A stretch of DNA of 33,445 nt, taken from NCBI GenBank assembly GCA_038225955.1, contig JBBRQV010000016.1:1-33445 (forward strand). Direction: 5' to 3'. The stretch comes from JAFDZO01 sp038225955. Its GTDB lineage: Bacteria; Bacteroidota; Ignavibacteria; Tepidaquicellales; Tepidaquicellaceae. The translations under genes and the position numbers were made by a program. A model generated the notes under the pieces. It was not told the DNA's origin. It worked only from the letters and a program-made list of their open reading frames with translations, and searched no databases. Below are positions 1 to 8,092 of the stretch, piece after piece (the stretch's first letter is position 1; the number at the start of each line of letters is the position of its first letter).

Positions 1-129
1 TTATTTTGCAAATAATACAATATTAAAATTATTGTTTAGCAATGCTTGTCATGGGATGAGAATTTAATACAAAAATTATTCTCATTTGTCAAAATATAAA
101 ATGAATTTTTTGAAAAAAATCTTATCATT

Positions 130-147
130 CCTATTAGTACTAATAGG
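130..147. repeat. 18-bp perfect palindrome, CCTA...TAGG motif copy 1
   Basis: The bases read CCTATTAGTACTAATAGG, identical on both strands. The right half and its flank (TACTAATAGGT, then an A-rich step into TATTTT) recur at 15872-15892. A third, looser copy (CCTAGTAATAGG) lies at 17341-17352. All three are intergenic. The function is unknown: a protein-binding site or a decayed small repeat are both possible. Confidence 0.5.
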
Positions 148-306
148 TAAATATTTTTAAAAGAAGCTTGACAGGAAAGTTGTAACATCCATACCCTCCT
201 TAGAAAGAAGATTAAAGTGCTTACAACCCGCTTCTTCAATTCATAATCCATAATTTTGAATTAATAATTGGAAAGTTTTCGCCTTTAATTTCTCCGATGT
301 AAAAAG

Positions 307-314
307 TATATTTG
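307..314 (+). promoter_or_regulatory. possible Bacteroidota-type -7 promoter element
   Basis: TATATTTG matches the TAnnTTTG -7 consensus of Bacteroidota housekeeping promoters. No clear TTG-type -33 element is visible at the usual distance, so support is weak. It would start a transcript that runs straight into the hairpin at 336-375 and then towards the lipoprotein gene at 473. Confidence 0.25.
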
Positions 315-333
315 TAAATATGTAAAAAACGAG

Positions 334-382
334 AGACTTCAGCACAATTGGATTATAAGGTATAGTGCTTGAAGTTTTTTTA
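334..382 (+). terminator. terminator-like hairpin upstream of lipoprotein gene
   Basis: ACTTCAGCAC (336-345) pairs with GTGCTTGAAGT (365-375) apart from one bulged base, across a 19-base loop, and is followed at once by a run of T. There is no upstream gene inside the window for it to end. It may close a transcript from left of the window or act as an attenuator in the leader of the gene at 473. Confidence 0.5.
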
Positions 383-472
383 TGTGGAAACCTCGCATAG
401 GGAAACAACACAAGAAATAATAATAAACCATCTTTAAAACCATATTAAACTATTTAACCAAAGGAATTATAA

Positions 473-1510
473 ATGTCAAAACGATTTTTGCCCGCAATAA
501 TTGCAATATTAATAACACTTTTTATTTCGACGGGATTAATAACTTTACAGAGCTGTAATAAAAACGGCGGCGATAAAAAAGACTCTACTAAATCTTCGGG
601 AAGCAACCTTATTAATGGTGATAAAATCACATTGAAGGTAAATCCTAAGAAGGGAGATATTTTCAGATACTACATGATGGCAAAGACGAGCACAAAAGAA
701 AACTCTCCGATGACGGATAAGAAAGATGTTACTCAGGAGCAGACAATCAGCTACTACTATAGCGAAGAGGTTGCCGATACATCAAATGGTGTAACTACTT
801 ACAAGGTGAAATATGATAGCATCAGCGTTGTAACAACGGTGCCTGTCTCGAAAGATTCTACAATAAGAGTTGTGTATAACTCGAACGTAAAGGACTCAAT
901 GTACAGCAAGCCGGACTTTATCCAGTATAATAGTATCATCGGCGAGCCTTTCAGTATAACGGTTTCACCTAAGGGTGAGGTTGGTGATATTTACGGATTG
1001 CAAAAAATTTATGATAAGATGTTCAAGGCTTTCGGCGATACGCTGAAAGAGCAGGATAAGGCTCAGATAAAAGAGAGCTTCGGGAACGATGCGATAAAAT
1101 CTGTGCTGCAGCAGCAGTTCCAGATTTTTCCTGATAATGATGTTGTGAAGGACTCGACATGGACGCGCTCTTACGATACACAGCTGCTGGTTTTTCCGGG
1201 AAGAAATAGCTTGAGCTATAAGATTACGAATGTAAAGGTTGAGAATGGCGAGACGATTTTGACTATCGATGCGGACCTCTCGACACAGCTTTTGAAGGAC
1301 GAAATGAAGGATAAGACTGTAACGTACAAGGTTGAGAACTCGAGCTTTAACGGTAAGGGATTGATACTATATAATCTGACGAGGGGATGCGTTGTGAAGA
1401 AGGAAACTACTACGAAGATAGACTTATCGCTGAAGATGTCGGGCGGCGGGCAATCGATGACTTCGACGCAGAATGTTACAACAAATATGAATGTAAATAT
1501 TATAAAGTAA
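473..1510 (+). CDS. lipoprotein, DUF6263-like
   Basis: The 345-residue protein begins with a charged N-terminus, a hydrophobic stretch (residues 5-24) and a lipobox ending LQSC, so Cys28 is the expected lipidated residue and the mature protein sits in the envelope. A low-complexity Lys/Gly/Ser linker follows. The body has alternating beta-type segments with recurring 'TYKVKYDSISV'-like strands and ends in a Ser/Thr/Asn-rich tail. The layout resembles the DUF6263 family of Bacteroidota lipoproteins; this is a judgement from sequence style, not a search. No catalytic motif is visible. The gene is monocistronic: a hairpin lies upstream and a perfect terminator follows at 1556-1586. The ATG is preceded by AAAGGAATTATAA, a fair ribosome site. 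Confidence 0.7.
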   Translation: MSKRFLPAIIAILITLFISTGLITLQSCNKNGGDKKDSTKSSGSNLINGDKITLKVNPKKGDIFRYYMMAKTSTKENSPMTDKKDVTQEQTISYYYSEEVADTSNGVTTYKVKYDSISVVTTVPVSKDSTIRVVYNSNVKDSMYSKPDFIQYNSIIGEPFSITVSPKGEVGDIYGLQKIYDKMFKAFGDTLKEQDKAQIKESFGNDAIKSVLQQQFQIFPDNDVVKDSTWTRSYDTQLLVFPGRNSLSYKITNVKVENGETILTIDADLSTQLLKDEMKDKTVTYKVENSSFNGKGLILYNLTRGCVVKKETTTKIDLSLKMSGGGQSMTSTQNVTTNMNVNIIK

Positions 1511-1555
1511 TTTTATATGAAATATAGTTTGTTCTTTTAATTTTTAAATTTGTAA

Positions 1556-1586
1556 AATAATCCCGCCACAAAGCGGGATTATTTTT
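1556..1586 (+). terminator. intrinsic terminator after lipoprotein gene
   Basis: AATAATCCCGC (1556-1566) and GCGGGATTATT (1573-1583) form a perfect 11-bp stem with a six-base loop, followed by T's. It separates the lipoprotein gene from upp, which starts 40 bases downstream and so needs its own promoter or readthrough. Confidence 0.9.
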
Positions 1587-1625
1587 ATGTGGAAGTTTTT
1601 AAAAATAATTTTAAAACCCTAGAAA

Positions 1626-2270
1626 ATGTTAAAGACAACAGAGGTAAATCATCCGCTGATAGCGAATTATCTGACGATATTGCGAGATAAGACAACGGGG
1701 AAAGCGCAGTTTAAGGATTCGCTGGAGAAGATTTCGTATGTTCTGGCTGTAGAGGTGTTTTCGCAACTACACACCGAACAAAAGATAGTAGAGACACCGT
1801 TAATGAAAGCAAAAGGAAGCAAGATAAAGAATAAAGTAGTGCTATTGCCTATATTACGCGCAGGGCTGGGGCTGACAGAAGGTTTTATGGATTTATATCC
1901 GGATATAATCGTCAGTCACATAGGATTGTACCGCGATGAAGAAAACCTCAAACCCGTAAAATATTATTTTAAATTTCCACAATTAAAGGATAAAGAGCAT
2001 GTAAAGGTTATTATTGTTGATCCGATGGTGGCGACGGGTGGCAGTGTAATTTTTACTATCGAATATTTGTTGAGTATGGGGATAAAGAATATTTCAATCG
2101 TGTCGCTTATAAGTGCGCCGGAAGGGATAAAAGCAATTGACAACAGGTTCAGCTCAAGCGAAAAAGAGGGAATGAGTTTTTATACGTGCAAAATAGATGA
2201 TAAACTGAATAACAAGGGATACATATTGCCTGGACTTGGTGATGCAGGCGATAGAATGTTCGGTACCTAA
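1626..2270 (+). CDS. upp: uracil phosphoribosyltransferase
   Basis: The enzyme joins uracil and PRPP to give UMP in pyrimidine salvage. The 214-residue length is normal for the family. Visible landmarks are the LRAGL segment (78-82), the PRPP-binding loop VDPMVATGGS (131-140) and the uracil-recognition C-terminus YILPGLGDAGDRMFGT (199-214). It ends 16 bases before the preferred start of the RelA/SpoT gene, so the two are probably co-transcribed. The same window encodes prs, which makes the PRPP substrate, and pyrH, which phosphorylates the UMP product. The start at 1626 is the first ATG after the upstream terminator. Confidence 0.96.
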   Translation: MLKTTEVNHPLIANYLTILRDKTTGKAQFKDSLEKISYVLAVEVFSQLHTEQKIVETPLMKAKGSKIKNKVVLLPILRAGLGLTEGFMDLYPDIIVSHIGLYRDEENLKPVKYYFKFPQLKDKEHVKVIIVDPMVATGGSVIFTIEYLLSMGIKNISIVSLISAPEGIKAIDNRFSSSEKEGMSFYTCKIDDKLNNKGYILPGLGDAGDRMFGT

Positions 2271-2286
2271 AAGGAAAAGAAAGAAA

Positions 2287-4503
2287 ATGTTATCCACTTT
2301 ATATAAGAAAAAATTAGATGAACTGTTGGCAATTTGTCATAGGAATATACCTGCAAATAAGGTAAATGATAAATTGATAACGCATGCGTTCCAGTTTTCA
2401 CTCGATGCGCATAAGAACGATAAGCGGGCTTCGGGCGAGCCGTTTTTTTCTCATCCTTATGAAGTGGCAACAATAATCGCAAGAGAAATTGCATTAGATG
2501 ATGTAAGTGTTGCTGCTGCATTACTGCACGATGTAGTTGAAGATACTAAGTTCACACTTAAAGATATTAAATTAGAATTTGGAGATAAGATTGCTGAAAT
2601 CGTTGACGGTGCAACTAAGATAGACGGTATTTTTGAAAATTACGAGTTAAAGCAAGTTGAGTCCTATCGTAAAATGCTTCTCTCAATGACTTCCGATATT
2701 CGTGTTATGCTTATAAAATTTGCAGACAGACTTCACAATCTACGGACTCTTGAATTTCTTTCCAATCCCCGACAAATGAGAATGGCACAGGAGACTCTTG
2801 AAATTTTTGCTCCCTTCGCTCACAGATTCGGACTTGCAAACGTTAAAGCAGAGCTTGAAGATTTATCTTTCAAATATATGGATAGGCCTGCTTACGATGA
2901 GCTTGCAAAAAAATTAAACGAGAAAAAAAGAGAACGCGATAAACTTATTAACAGATTTATCGACCCCATTAGACAAAAGCTTGCGACTGAAGGTTACAAG
3001 TTTGAAATTTATGGCAGAGCAAAACATCTCTACAGCATTTACAAAAAAATAAAAGCCCGCAATAAAAGTTTTGATGAGCTGTACGATTTATTCGCAGTTA
3101 GAATTGTACTTGATACACAGGATAAAAATGATTGCTTCTCTGCTTACGGAATTTGTTCAAGCATTTACATTCCTAATCCCGATAGGTTCAAAGATTACAT
3201 TTCTCTACCAAAGCAAAACGGTTATCAATCAATTCATACCACTCTTGTTAGCAAAGAAGGGAAGATGGTGGAAGTTCAGATAAGAACAAAGGATATGCAC
3301 GAAGTTGCCGAGAAAGGTGTTGCTGCGCACTGGAAGTATAAAGAGAATACAAACATCAACGATGAAAATCTTGAGAACTGGATGAAGTCTGTTCGTGAGT
3401 CACTTGAAAACGCAACTAAGGATGAAACTTCATCTGCAATAATGGATAGCTTTAAACTGAACCTTTATCAGGATGAAATTTATTGTTTCACACCTAAAGG
3501 TGAGCTAAAAGTTTTACCGGCAGGTGCGACAGCAGTTGATTTTGCTTTTGATATTCACACTGAAGTCGGTTACAAATGTATTGGTGCAAAGATTAACGGA
3601 AAAATTGTTACACTGGATACAAAATTAAAAAGCGGTGACCAGATTGAGATTATTACTTCAAAAAGCCAGACTCCTAAAAGAGACTGGGAAAAATTTGTAA
3701 TAACTCACAAAGCTAAATCTGATATAAGGAAACACTTCAATACGGAGAAGAGAATTCTTTCTGCAAAAGGGAAAGAAATCTGGGATAAAAAAATTAAGAA
3801 GCATAAGCTTCATTTCAGTGAAGAAATTTTTCTCAAGGTAATTCATAAGTTGAAGCATAAAGAAATGTCACAGTTCTTTTATGAAGTTGCGGCAGATGAA
3901 AAAACTGCAGAGGAAGCAATTGAAATTTTATCGGACACTAATAAGCTCCAAAACTTGGATAAGAGTCCGCAACTTAATGATAAAATTACGAAATCAATTG
4001 ACCCCGTTACTTCATTTGATAAATTTGTAAATGATGCCCGTTCGCAGCAAAGTAAAATTTCCATTGGTGATGCTTCCCTTGCAGACTTGCAATATTCTTT
4101 TGCAAAATGCTGTCATCCTATTCCGGGTGATGAGGTAATAGGCTTCATTACAAAAACAGAAGGGGTAAAGATTCATAGGAAGAATTGCAAAAATCTTGTT
4201 CATTTATTTTTGCAGGACCCGCATAGAGTTGTTGATATTAACTGGAGTGATAGTGGCAGCGGTGAATTTACTGCCGGAATTAAAATTATTGGTGAAGATA
4301 GAGCAGGAATTTTAAACGATATAACTAATACAATTTCCAAAAATTACAAAGTTAATATAAAAAGCGTAAACGTTGTAACAAAGGCATCTATGTTTGAAGG
4401 TAATTTCATTTTGCAGATCTCAAATTTAAAGCAGCTTAACGATATAATAGAAAAAATAATGCAGCAGGAAGGCGTCTTTACAGCTTCGCGTTTTGATGAA
4501 TGA
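2287..4503 (+). CDS. relA: bifunctional (p)ppGpp synthetase/hydrolase (RelA/SpoT)
   Basis: This 738-residue protein controls the stringent alarmone (p)ppGpp. Domain order is canonical. The HD hydrolase (about 30-180) has H81-D82, VVEDT and the ADRLHN motif (D147), so hydrolysis looks intact. The synthetase (about 240-350) has GRAKHLYSIYKK, FKDYISLPKQNGYQSIHT and VEVQIRT, so synthesis looks intact too. TGS is at about 397-457, the Cys-rich zinc-finger region (AKCCHPIPGD) near 610-650, and ACT at the C-terminus. An open frame extends upstream to 2236, but that would overlap upp by 35 bases. The ATG at 2287 follows an AAGGAAAAG purine tract and begins where family members begin. A TolB-like gene follows 41 bases downstream without a terminator. 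Confidence 0.95.
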   Translation: MLSTLYKKKLDELLAICHRNIPANKVNDKLITHAFQFSLDAHKNDKRASGEPFFSHPYEVATIIAREIALDDVSVAAALLHDVVEDTKFTLKDIKLEFGDKIAEIVDGATKIDGIFENYELKQVESYRKMLLSMTSDIRVMLIKFADRLHNLRTLEFLSNPRQMRMAQETLEIFAPFAHRFGLANVKAELEDLSFKYMDRPAYDELAKKLNEKKRERDKLINRFIDPIRQKLATEGYKFEIYGRAKHLYSIYKKIKARNKSFDELYDLFAVRIVLDTQDKNDCFSAYGICSSIYIPNPDRFKDYISLPKQNGYQSIHTTLVSKEGKMVEVQIRTKDMHEVAEKGVAAHWKYKENTNINDENLENWMKSVRESLENATKDETSSAIMDSFKLNLYQDEIYCFTPKGELKVLPAGATAVDFAFDIHTEVGYKCIGAKINGKIVTLDTKLKSGDQIEIITSKSQTPKRDWEKFVITHKAKSDIRKHFNTEKRILSAKGKEIWDKKIKKHKLHFSEEIFLKVIHKLKHKEMSQFFYEVAADEKTAEEAIEILSDTNKLQNLDKSPQLNDKITKSIDPVTSFDKFVNDARSQQSKISIGDASLADLQYSFAKCCHPIPGDEVIGFITKTEGVKIHRKNCKNLVHLFLQDPHRVVDINWSDSGSGEFTAGIKIIGEDRAGILNDITNTISKNYKVNIKSVNVVTKASMFEGNFILQISNLKQLNDIIEKIMQQEGVFTASRFDE

Positions 4504-4544
4504 TACTTTCAATTTTTAAAATTTAATTTCCGCAGTTTCGCATT

Positions 4545-5615
4545 ATGAAAAAATTTATCTCATTTCTTACTCTTGCAGTAATATGTATTTATTTTTTAAC
4601 TGGTTCTAAAAATTTAAATACAGCATCTAAAGTTTCTGAAGATACTTTACATTTTGAAGGTGAGAAACATTTAAAGAATATTAAGCAGTTGACAAACGGC
4701 GGCGAAAATGCCGAAGCTTATTTTTCTTTCGATGGCAAAAAACTTTCTTTTCAAACAACTCGTGAAGGAAGAGAGTGCGACCAAATCTATAAGATGAATA
4801 TCGACGGCTCTAATCAGACCTTAGTAAGTACAGGAAAGGGAAGAACAACGTGCGCATATTATTTACCCGATAACAAACATATTTTGTTTGCTTCAACACA
4901 TTTAGTAAGTGATATATGCCCGCCGAAACCTGATTTAAGAAAAGGTTATGTTTGGGCTTTATACGATTCATACGATATTTTTATTGCAACTGAAGACGGT
5001 AAAATAGAAAAGCAACTTACTAATGAAAAAGCTTATGATGCAGAAGCAACAATTTCTCCACTGGGTGATAGAATAGTTTTCACTTCAACCAGAAACGGGG
5101 ACATTGATATTTATAGTATGAATTTAGATGGAACTGATGTTAAACAATTAACAGATGAGCTTGGTTATGATGGCGGAGCATTTTATTCCTATGATGGGAA
5201 GAAAATTATTTACAGAAGAACACGTTTTGAAAATGAAGAAGCTAAAGGAAAATATAAAGAACTTTTAGGACAAGGATTAATAAGACCTACATTACTTGAT
5301 ATTTACATTATGGATGCCGACGGAAGTAATAAAATGCAGATTACGCATAACACCGCAGCTAACTTCGCTCCTTATTTTTTTCCTGATGGGAAAAGAGTTT
5401 TATTCTGCTCTAACATAGATGACCCTCAAGGAAGAAACTTTGATGTTTATGCTATAAACATTGATGGAACAAACCTTGAAAAAATTACTAACTGTCCTGA
5501 ATTTGATGGCTTCCCAATGTTTTCACCTGACGGGAAAAAATTAGTGTTCTGCTCAAATAGAAATGACAGAATAAAAGGTGAGACAAATATATTTATTTGT
5601 GATTGGGTAGATTAG
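4545..5615 (+). CDS. TolB-like beta-propeller (PD40 repeat) protein
   Basis: The 356-residue protein has an N-terminal hydrophobic signal (residues 4-19) with no lipobox, so it is probably exported to the periplasm. The rest is built from WD40-like PD40 repeats: recurring blocks such as FSPDGKKLVFCSNRN, FPDGKRVLFCSN and SPLGDRIVFTSTRN, each followed by D(I/V)Y-x-(M/I)N-x-DG and a QLT or KIT step. About five or six blades can be seen. This matches the TolB/DPP-IV N-terminal propeller superfamily. No peptidase domain is attached and no Pal or TolA genes are near, so a classical TolB role is not supported. It follows the RelA/SpoT gene on the same strand and ends one base from the convergent acpS. 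Confidence 0.85.
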   Translation: MKKFISFLTLAVICIYFLTGSKNLNTASKVSEDTLHFEGEKHLKNIKQLTNGGENAEAYFSFDGKKLSFQTTREGRECDQIYKMNIDGSNQTLVSTGKGRTTCAYYLPDNKHILFASTHLVSDICPPKPDLRKGYVWALYDSYDIFIATEDGKIEKQLTNEKAYDAEATISPLGDRIVFTSTRNGDIDIYSMNLDGTDVKQLTDELGYDGGAFYSYDGKKIIYRRTRFENEEAKGKYKELLGQGLIRPTLLDIYIMDADGSNKMQITHNTAANFAPYFFPDGKRVLFCSNIDDPQGRNFDVYAINIDGTNLEKITNCPEFDGFPMFSPDGKKLVFCSNRNDRIKGETNIFICDWVD

Positions 5616-5616
5616 T

Positions 5617-5982
5617 TTAAACATACTCACATGTTACCGCGGCGCATGCATAATCTTCTGTATGAGAAATACTAACGTGAAAAATAAGTTTTGAGAAATC
5701 ATTTTCTTTGATGTGACGTATATAAGGTTTTCCTTTTTTATCATTAAGGATTTCAATATCCTTCCATGAATATTCTTTCCCGATACCTGTTCCAATAGAT
5801 TTTGAATAAGCTTCTTTAGCAGCGAATCTTCCTGCAAAATGAAGCTCTGGTTTAGAAAAAGTCTTGCAGTATGCAATTTCCGCATCGGTTAAAATTCTCT
5901 CAAAAAATCTATCGCCGTGTCCTTCCATAATTTTTTTAATGCGCTTCACCTCTATAATATCTATACCTACACCTTTAATCAT
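5617..5982 (-). CDS. acpS: holo-[acyl-carrier-protein] synthase
   Basis: AcpS transfers 4'-phosphopantetheine from CoA to a serine of apo-ACP, switching on fatty acid synthesis. The 121-residue size is typical. The N-terminal GVGIDIIEV (metal-binding D8), RFFERILTDAEIAYC and GRFAAKEAYSKSIGTG (E57 of the AKEA motif) are all present, as is the C-terminal VSISHTEDYACA strand. It is the last gene of a tight minus-strand run (acyl-CoA dehydrogenase, Fur, HAD hydrolase, acpS) and starts four bases after the HAD gene stops. Its stop lies one base from the convergent propeller gene, with no terminator between them. Confidence 0.95.
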   Translation of the reverse strand: MIKGVGIDIIEVKRIKKIMEGHGDRFFERILTDAEIAYCKTFSKPELHFAGRFAAKEAYSKSIGTGIGKEYSWKDIEILNDKKGKPYIRHIKENDFSKLIFHVSISHTEDYACAAVTCEYV

Positions 5983-5986
5983 TATT

Positions 5987-6673
5987 TTAATTCCAACCGT
6001 TTTCGTTTTTTACAATTTGAATCAACTCTCTTATATCACTGATATCATAATCAGAGCCTGGATGAATTGTATTAAACGTATCTCCATATCTTGCAAAAAC
6101 TGTTTTCATTCCAACAACTTTTGCGCCGACCATATCACGTTCTGCCCAGTCGCCAATCATTAAACACTCTTCAGCTTTCATTTTTAATTGCTCAAGCGCC
6201 ATATTGAATGGCACTGGCGAAGGTTTCCTTTCACGCGTTTCATCGTATGTAACAATCACGTCAAAAATGTGATGAAGATTCAAGTGGGATAAACGCAGCC
6301 ATGCTTCCTTAGATGGCGCATCGGAAACTATAGCAAGCTTTATTCCCATTTTGATAAGCTCTATAAGAGTAGAAAACACTCCGGGATAAGTTTTTAGATT
6401 TGCTCCGCGCTCTATACGGTAAGCAACAATTCCTGCGGATAAAATTTTATGGTCAATCTTTCCATACATCTCAAGAAGCATTTCATCGAAGACGGTTTGG
6501 AATTCAATTCCCCTATCTCTATATATTAAATCTATTTTCGCTTTTGCTTCTTCAAAAGAAATTTTCAGTCCTGCATCCTGCATCGCAATAATTGCAGCAG
6601 CAACTGCGCCGTTTTTCATAGTCATGAAATCCATTAGCGTATTATCTAAATCAAATACTATAGCTTTTATCAA
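5987..6673 (-). CDS. HAD-family hydrolase
   Basis: A haloacid dehalogenase-superfamily phosphatase, probably acting on a small phosphorylated metabolite in the cytoplasm. Motif I is AIVFDLDNTL (nucleophile D8, D10), motif II is IVSDAPS, motif III is the Lys in TRERKPSP, and motif IV is MIGDWAERDMVGAK. A helical cap separates motifs I and II, as in the subfamily I phosphatases. The substrate cannot be told from sequence. No ATG is available. A TTG at 6673 puts motif I at the extreme N-terminus, which is normal for HADs, giving 228 residues. A GTG at 6733 would add 20 Lys/Ile-rich residues and overlap fur by 29 bases, so I prefer the TTG, though not firmly. Confidence 0.85.
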   Translation of the reverse strand: MIKAIVFDLDNTLMDFMTMKNGAVAAAIIAMQDAGLKISFEEAKAKIDLIYRDRGIEFQTVFDEMLLEMYGKIDHKILSAGIVAYRIERGANLKTYPGVFSTLIELIKMGIKLAIVSDAPSKEAWLRLSHLNLHHIFDVIVTYDETRERKPSPVPFNMALEQLKMKAEECLMIGDWAERDMVGAKVVGMKTVFARYGDTFNTIHPGSDYDISDIRELIQIVKNENGWN

Positions 6674-6704
6674 GTTAATTTCTAATTTAATTCTGATTAA
6701 TTTT

Positions 6705-7148
6705 TTAATTGGTAGTGCACTCTTTACAGACACCGAAGAATTCGAGCGAGTGCGAAATATCTTTGTAGCCTTTTTTTACCAGCATCTTTTCAATTTCATT
6801 GGTAAGACATAACTCTACATTTTCAATCTTCTTGCATTTTTTACAGACTATATGATGGTGATGATGCCTATCGAAAACAAGTTCATATCTTTTGAACTCA
6901 TCTCTGAAGTTTACTTCTGAAACTATTTTTAATTCTACGAAAAGATTTACTGTTCTGTAAATTGTAGCAAGGTCAATTTTCTTTTTGAAATTTTCTTTGT
7001 TAATCAGCTCATGAATTTCAGACATCGTAAGCGGATTGTGATTGGATTTCAGAATTTTCAACACTCCCAATCTTGGCAGAGTTATTCTTTGCAAATTCTC
7101 CTGTAGCACAAGCTTAAATTCATCGTATGTTATATTATCGTTCTTCAT
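6705..7148 (-). CDS. fur: Fur-family metal-dependent transcriptional regulator
   Basis: The 147-residue repressor has the family's two parts. The N-terminal winged helix includes TMSEIHELIN and the recognition segment DLATIYRTVNLF (59-70). The C-terminal dimerisation and metal domain has the histidine run H95-H99, the structural-zinc pairs C102/C105 and C141/C144, and H133. It is a member of the Fur/Zur/PerR group; which metal it senses cannot be fixed from sequence. It starts six bases after the 3-hydroxyacyl-CoA dehydrogenase stops, in the same operon. An iron-type FecCD permease is encoded at 28640-29635 but is not adjacent, so any regulation of it is only a guess. Confidence 0.93.
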   Translation of the reverse strand: MKNDNITYDEFKLVLQENLQRITLPRLGVLKILKSNHNPLTMSEIHELINKENFKKKIDLATIYRTVNLFVELKIVSEVNFRDEFKRYELVFDRHHHHHIVCKKCKKIENVELCLTNEIEKMLVKKGYKDISHSLEFFGVCKECTTN

Positions 7149-7154
7149 ATAATT

Positions 7155-8024
7155 CTACTTATCGTAGTTATAAAATCCCTTCTTGGTTTTTCTTCCAAGT
7201 AAATTAGCATCAACCATTTTTTTCTGAATAAAATTCGGACGGTACTTTGCATCGTTGAAGAAAGCATCATACACTGATTTTGTAACCGAAAAATTTATGT
7301 CGATTCCTATTAAGTCCATTAGCTCAAAAGGCCCCATTGCGAATCCGCCACAAGTCTTCATTACACTGTCTATAGTTTTCACGTCAGAAGTGCCTTCACT
7401 TAAAATTCTCATTGCCTCACCATAGAAAGGTCGCGCAATTCTGTTCACAATAAACGCAGGAGTATCTTTTGCAAGTACAGGCACTTTTTTGATAGCAAGA
7501 GTAAGCTCTGTTGTAGTTTTGATTGCTTCGGCTGAAGTAAAATCACCTTTAACTATTTCAACAAGTTTCATAATATTAGCAGGGTTGAAAAAGTGCATGC
7601 CGATAACTCTCTCAGGATTCTTTTTTATAATCGTTGATATTGTAGTAATTGAAAGCGAAGAAGTATTAGTAGAAAAAATCACATCTTCCCTACAAGTGCT
7701 ATCCAAGTCAGAAAATATTTTTTTCTTTAGCTCCATTGTTTCAGGGGCAGCCTCAATAATAAAATCCGCATTTGCAAAATGATTGAAGTCAAATGTAAAA
7801 TATATTTTACTTAATATATCGGCTTTAGCTTCAGCGGTTATTTTATTTTTCTCAACGCCTTTTTGCAAATCTTTGTCAATAGATACCTTTGCTTTGGAAA
7901 TAACTTCATCATTAATATCATACAAAATTGTATTGTAGCCGGCAGTTGCAGTGGAGATTGCAATTCCCCTGCCCATTGTGCCCGAGCCTATTACTCCTAT
8001 TGTTTCTATATCTGGAAAATTCAT
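7155..8024 (-). CDS. hbd: 3-hydroxybutyryl-CoA (3-hydroxyacyl-CoA) dehydrogenase
   Basis: The enzyme interconverts 3-hydroxyacyl-CoA and 3-ketoacyl-CoA with NAD(P). The 289-residue, single-function form is typical of butyrate or poly-hydroxybutyrate type enzymes. The Rossmann motif GSGTMG lies at 13-18. STNTSSLSI, the catalytic-His segment GMHFFNPANIMKLVEIV and the FIVNRI stretch introducing the C-terminal domain are all present. The longer frame begins with TTG at 8063. The ATG at 8024 starts immediately before the Rossmann strand as in relatives, so I use it. It heads the operon hbd-fur-HAD-acpS and is divergent from the P-loop kinase gene, with 68 bases between starts. Confidence 0.93.
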   Translation of the reverse strand: MNFPDIETIGVIGSGTMGRGIAISTATAGYNTILYDINDEVISKAKVSIDKDLQKGVEKNKITAEAKADILSKIYFTFDFNHFANADFIIEAAPETMELKKKIFSDLDSTCREDVIFSTNTSSLSITTISTIIKKNPERVIGMHFFNPANIMKLVEIVKGDFTSAEAIKTTTELTLAIKKVPVLAKDTPAFIVNRIARPFYGEAMRILSEGTSDVKTIDSVMKTCGGFAMGPFELMDLIGIDINFSVTKSVYDAFFNDAKYRPNFIQKKMVDANLLGRKTKKGFYNYDK

Positions 8025-8092
8025 ACTGTAAAATGTGTTTTTAAGAGGAGAAATTAAATTCAAAAAAGATTCTTTTATCGCTATTTTAAAGC

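Larger units (their letters stand above)
1..472. other. non-coding left spacer
   Basis: No convincing gene lies in these 472 bases. The only long open frame (minus strand, 36-251) has no family resemblance. The stretch holds a perfect 18-base palindrome at 130-147, a Bacteroidota-type -7 promoter match (TATATTTG, 307-314) and a terminator-like hairpin at 336-375. The last 90 bases before the lipoprotein start are plain AT-rich sequence. Confidence 0.6.

Noticed and set aside
36..251. Minus-strand open frame of 71 codons, and a shorter start after an AAGGAGG inside it
   Set aside because: The sequence is a string of Phe/Ile/Lys/Asn residues with no family resemblance, and the good ribosome site leads only to an 11-codon frame.
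1545..1552. TAAATTTG as a -7 promoter for upp
   Set aside because: The nearest TTTG lies 13 bases upstream, too close for a -33 element, and transcription would start inside the terminator.
2236..2286. Longer start for the RelA/SpoT gene
   Set aside because: It overlaps upp by 35 bases and adds a basic stretch with no counterpart in the family; the ATG at 2287 fits the family start.
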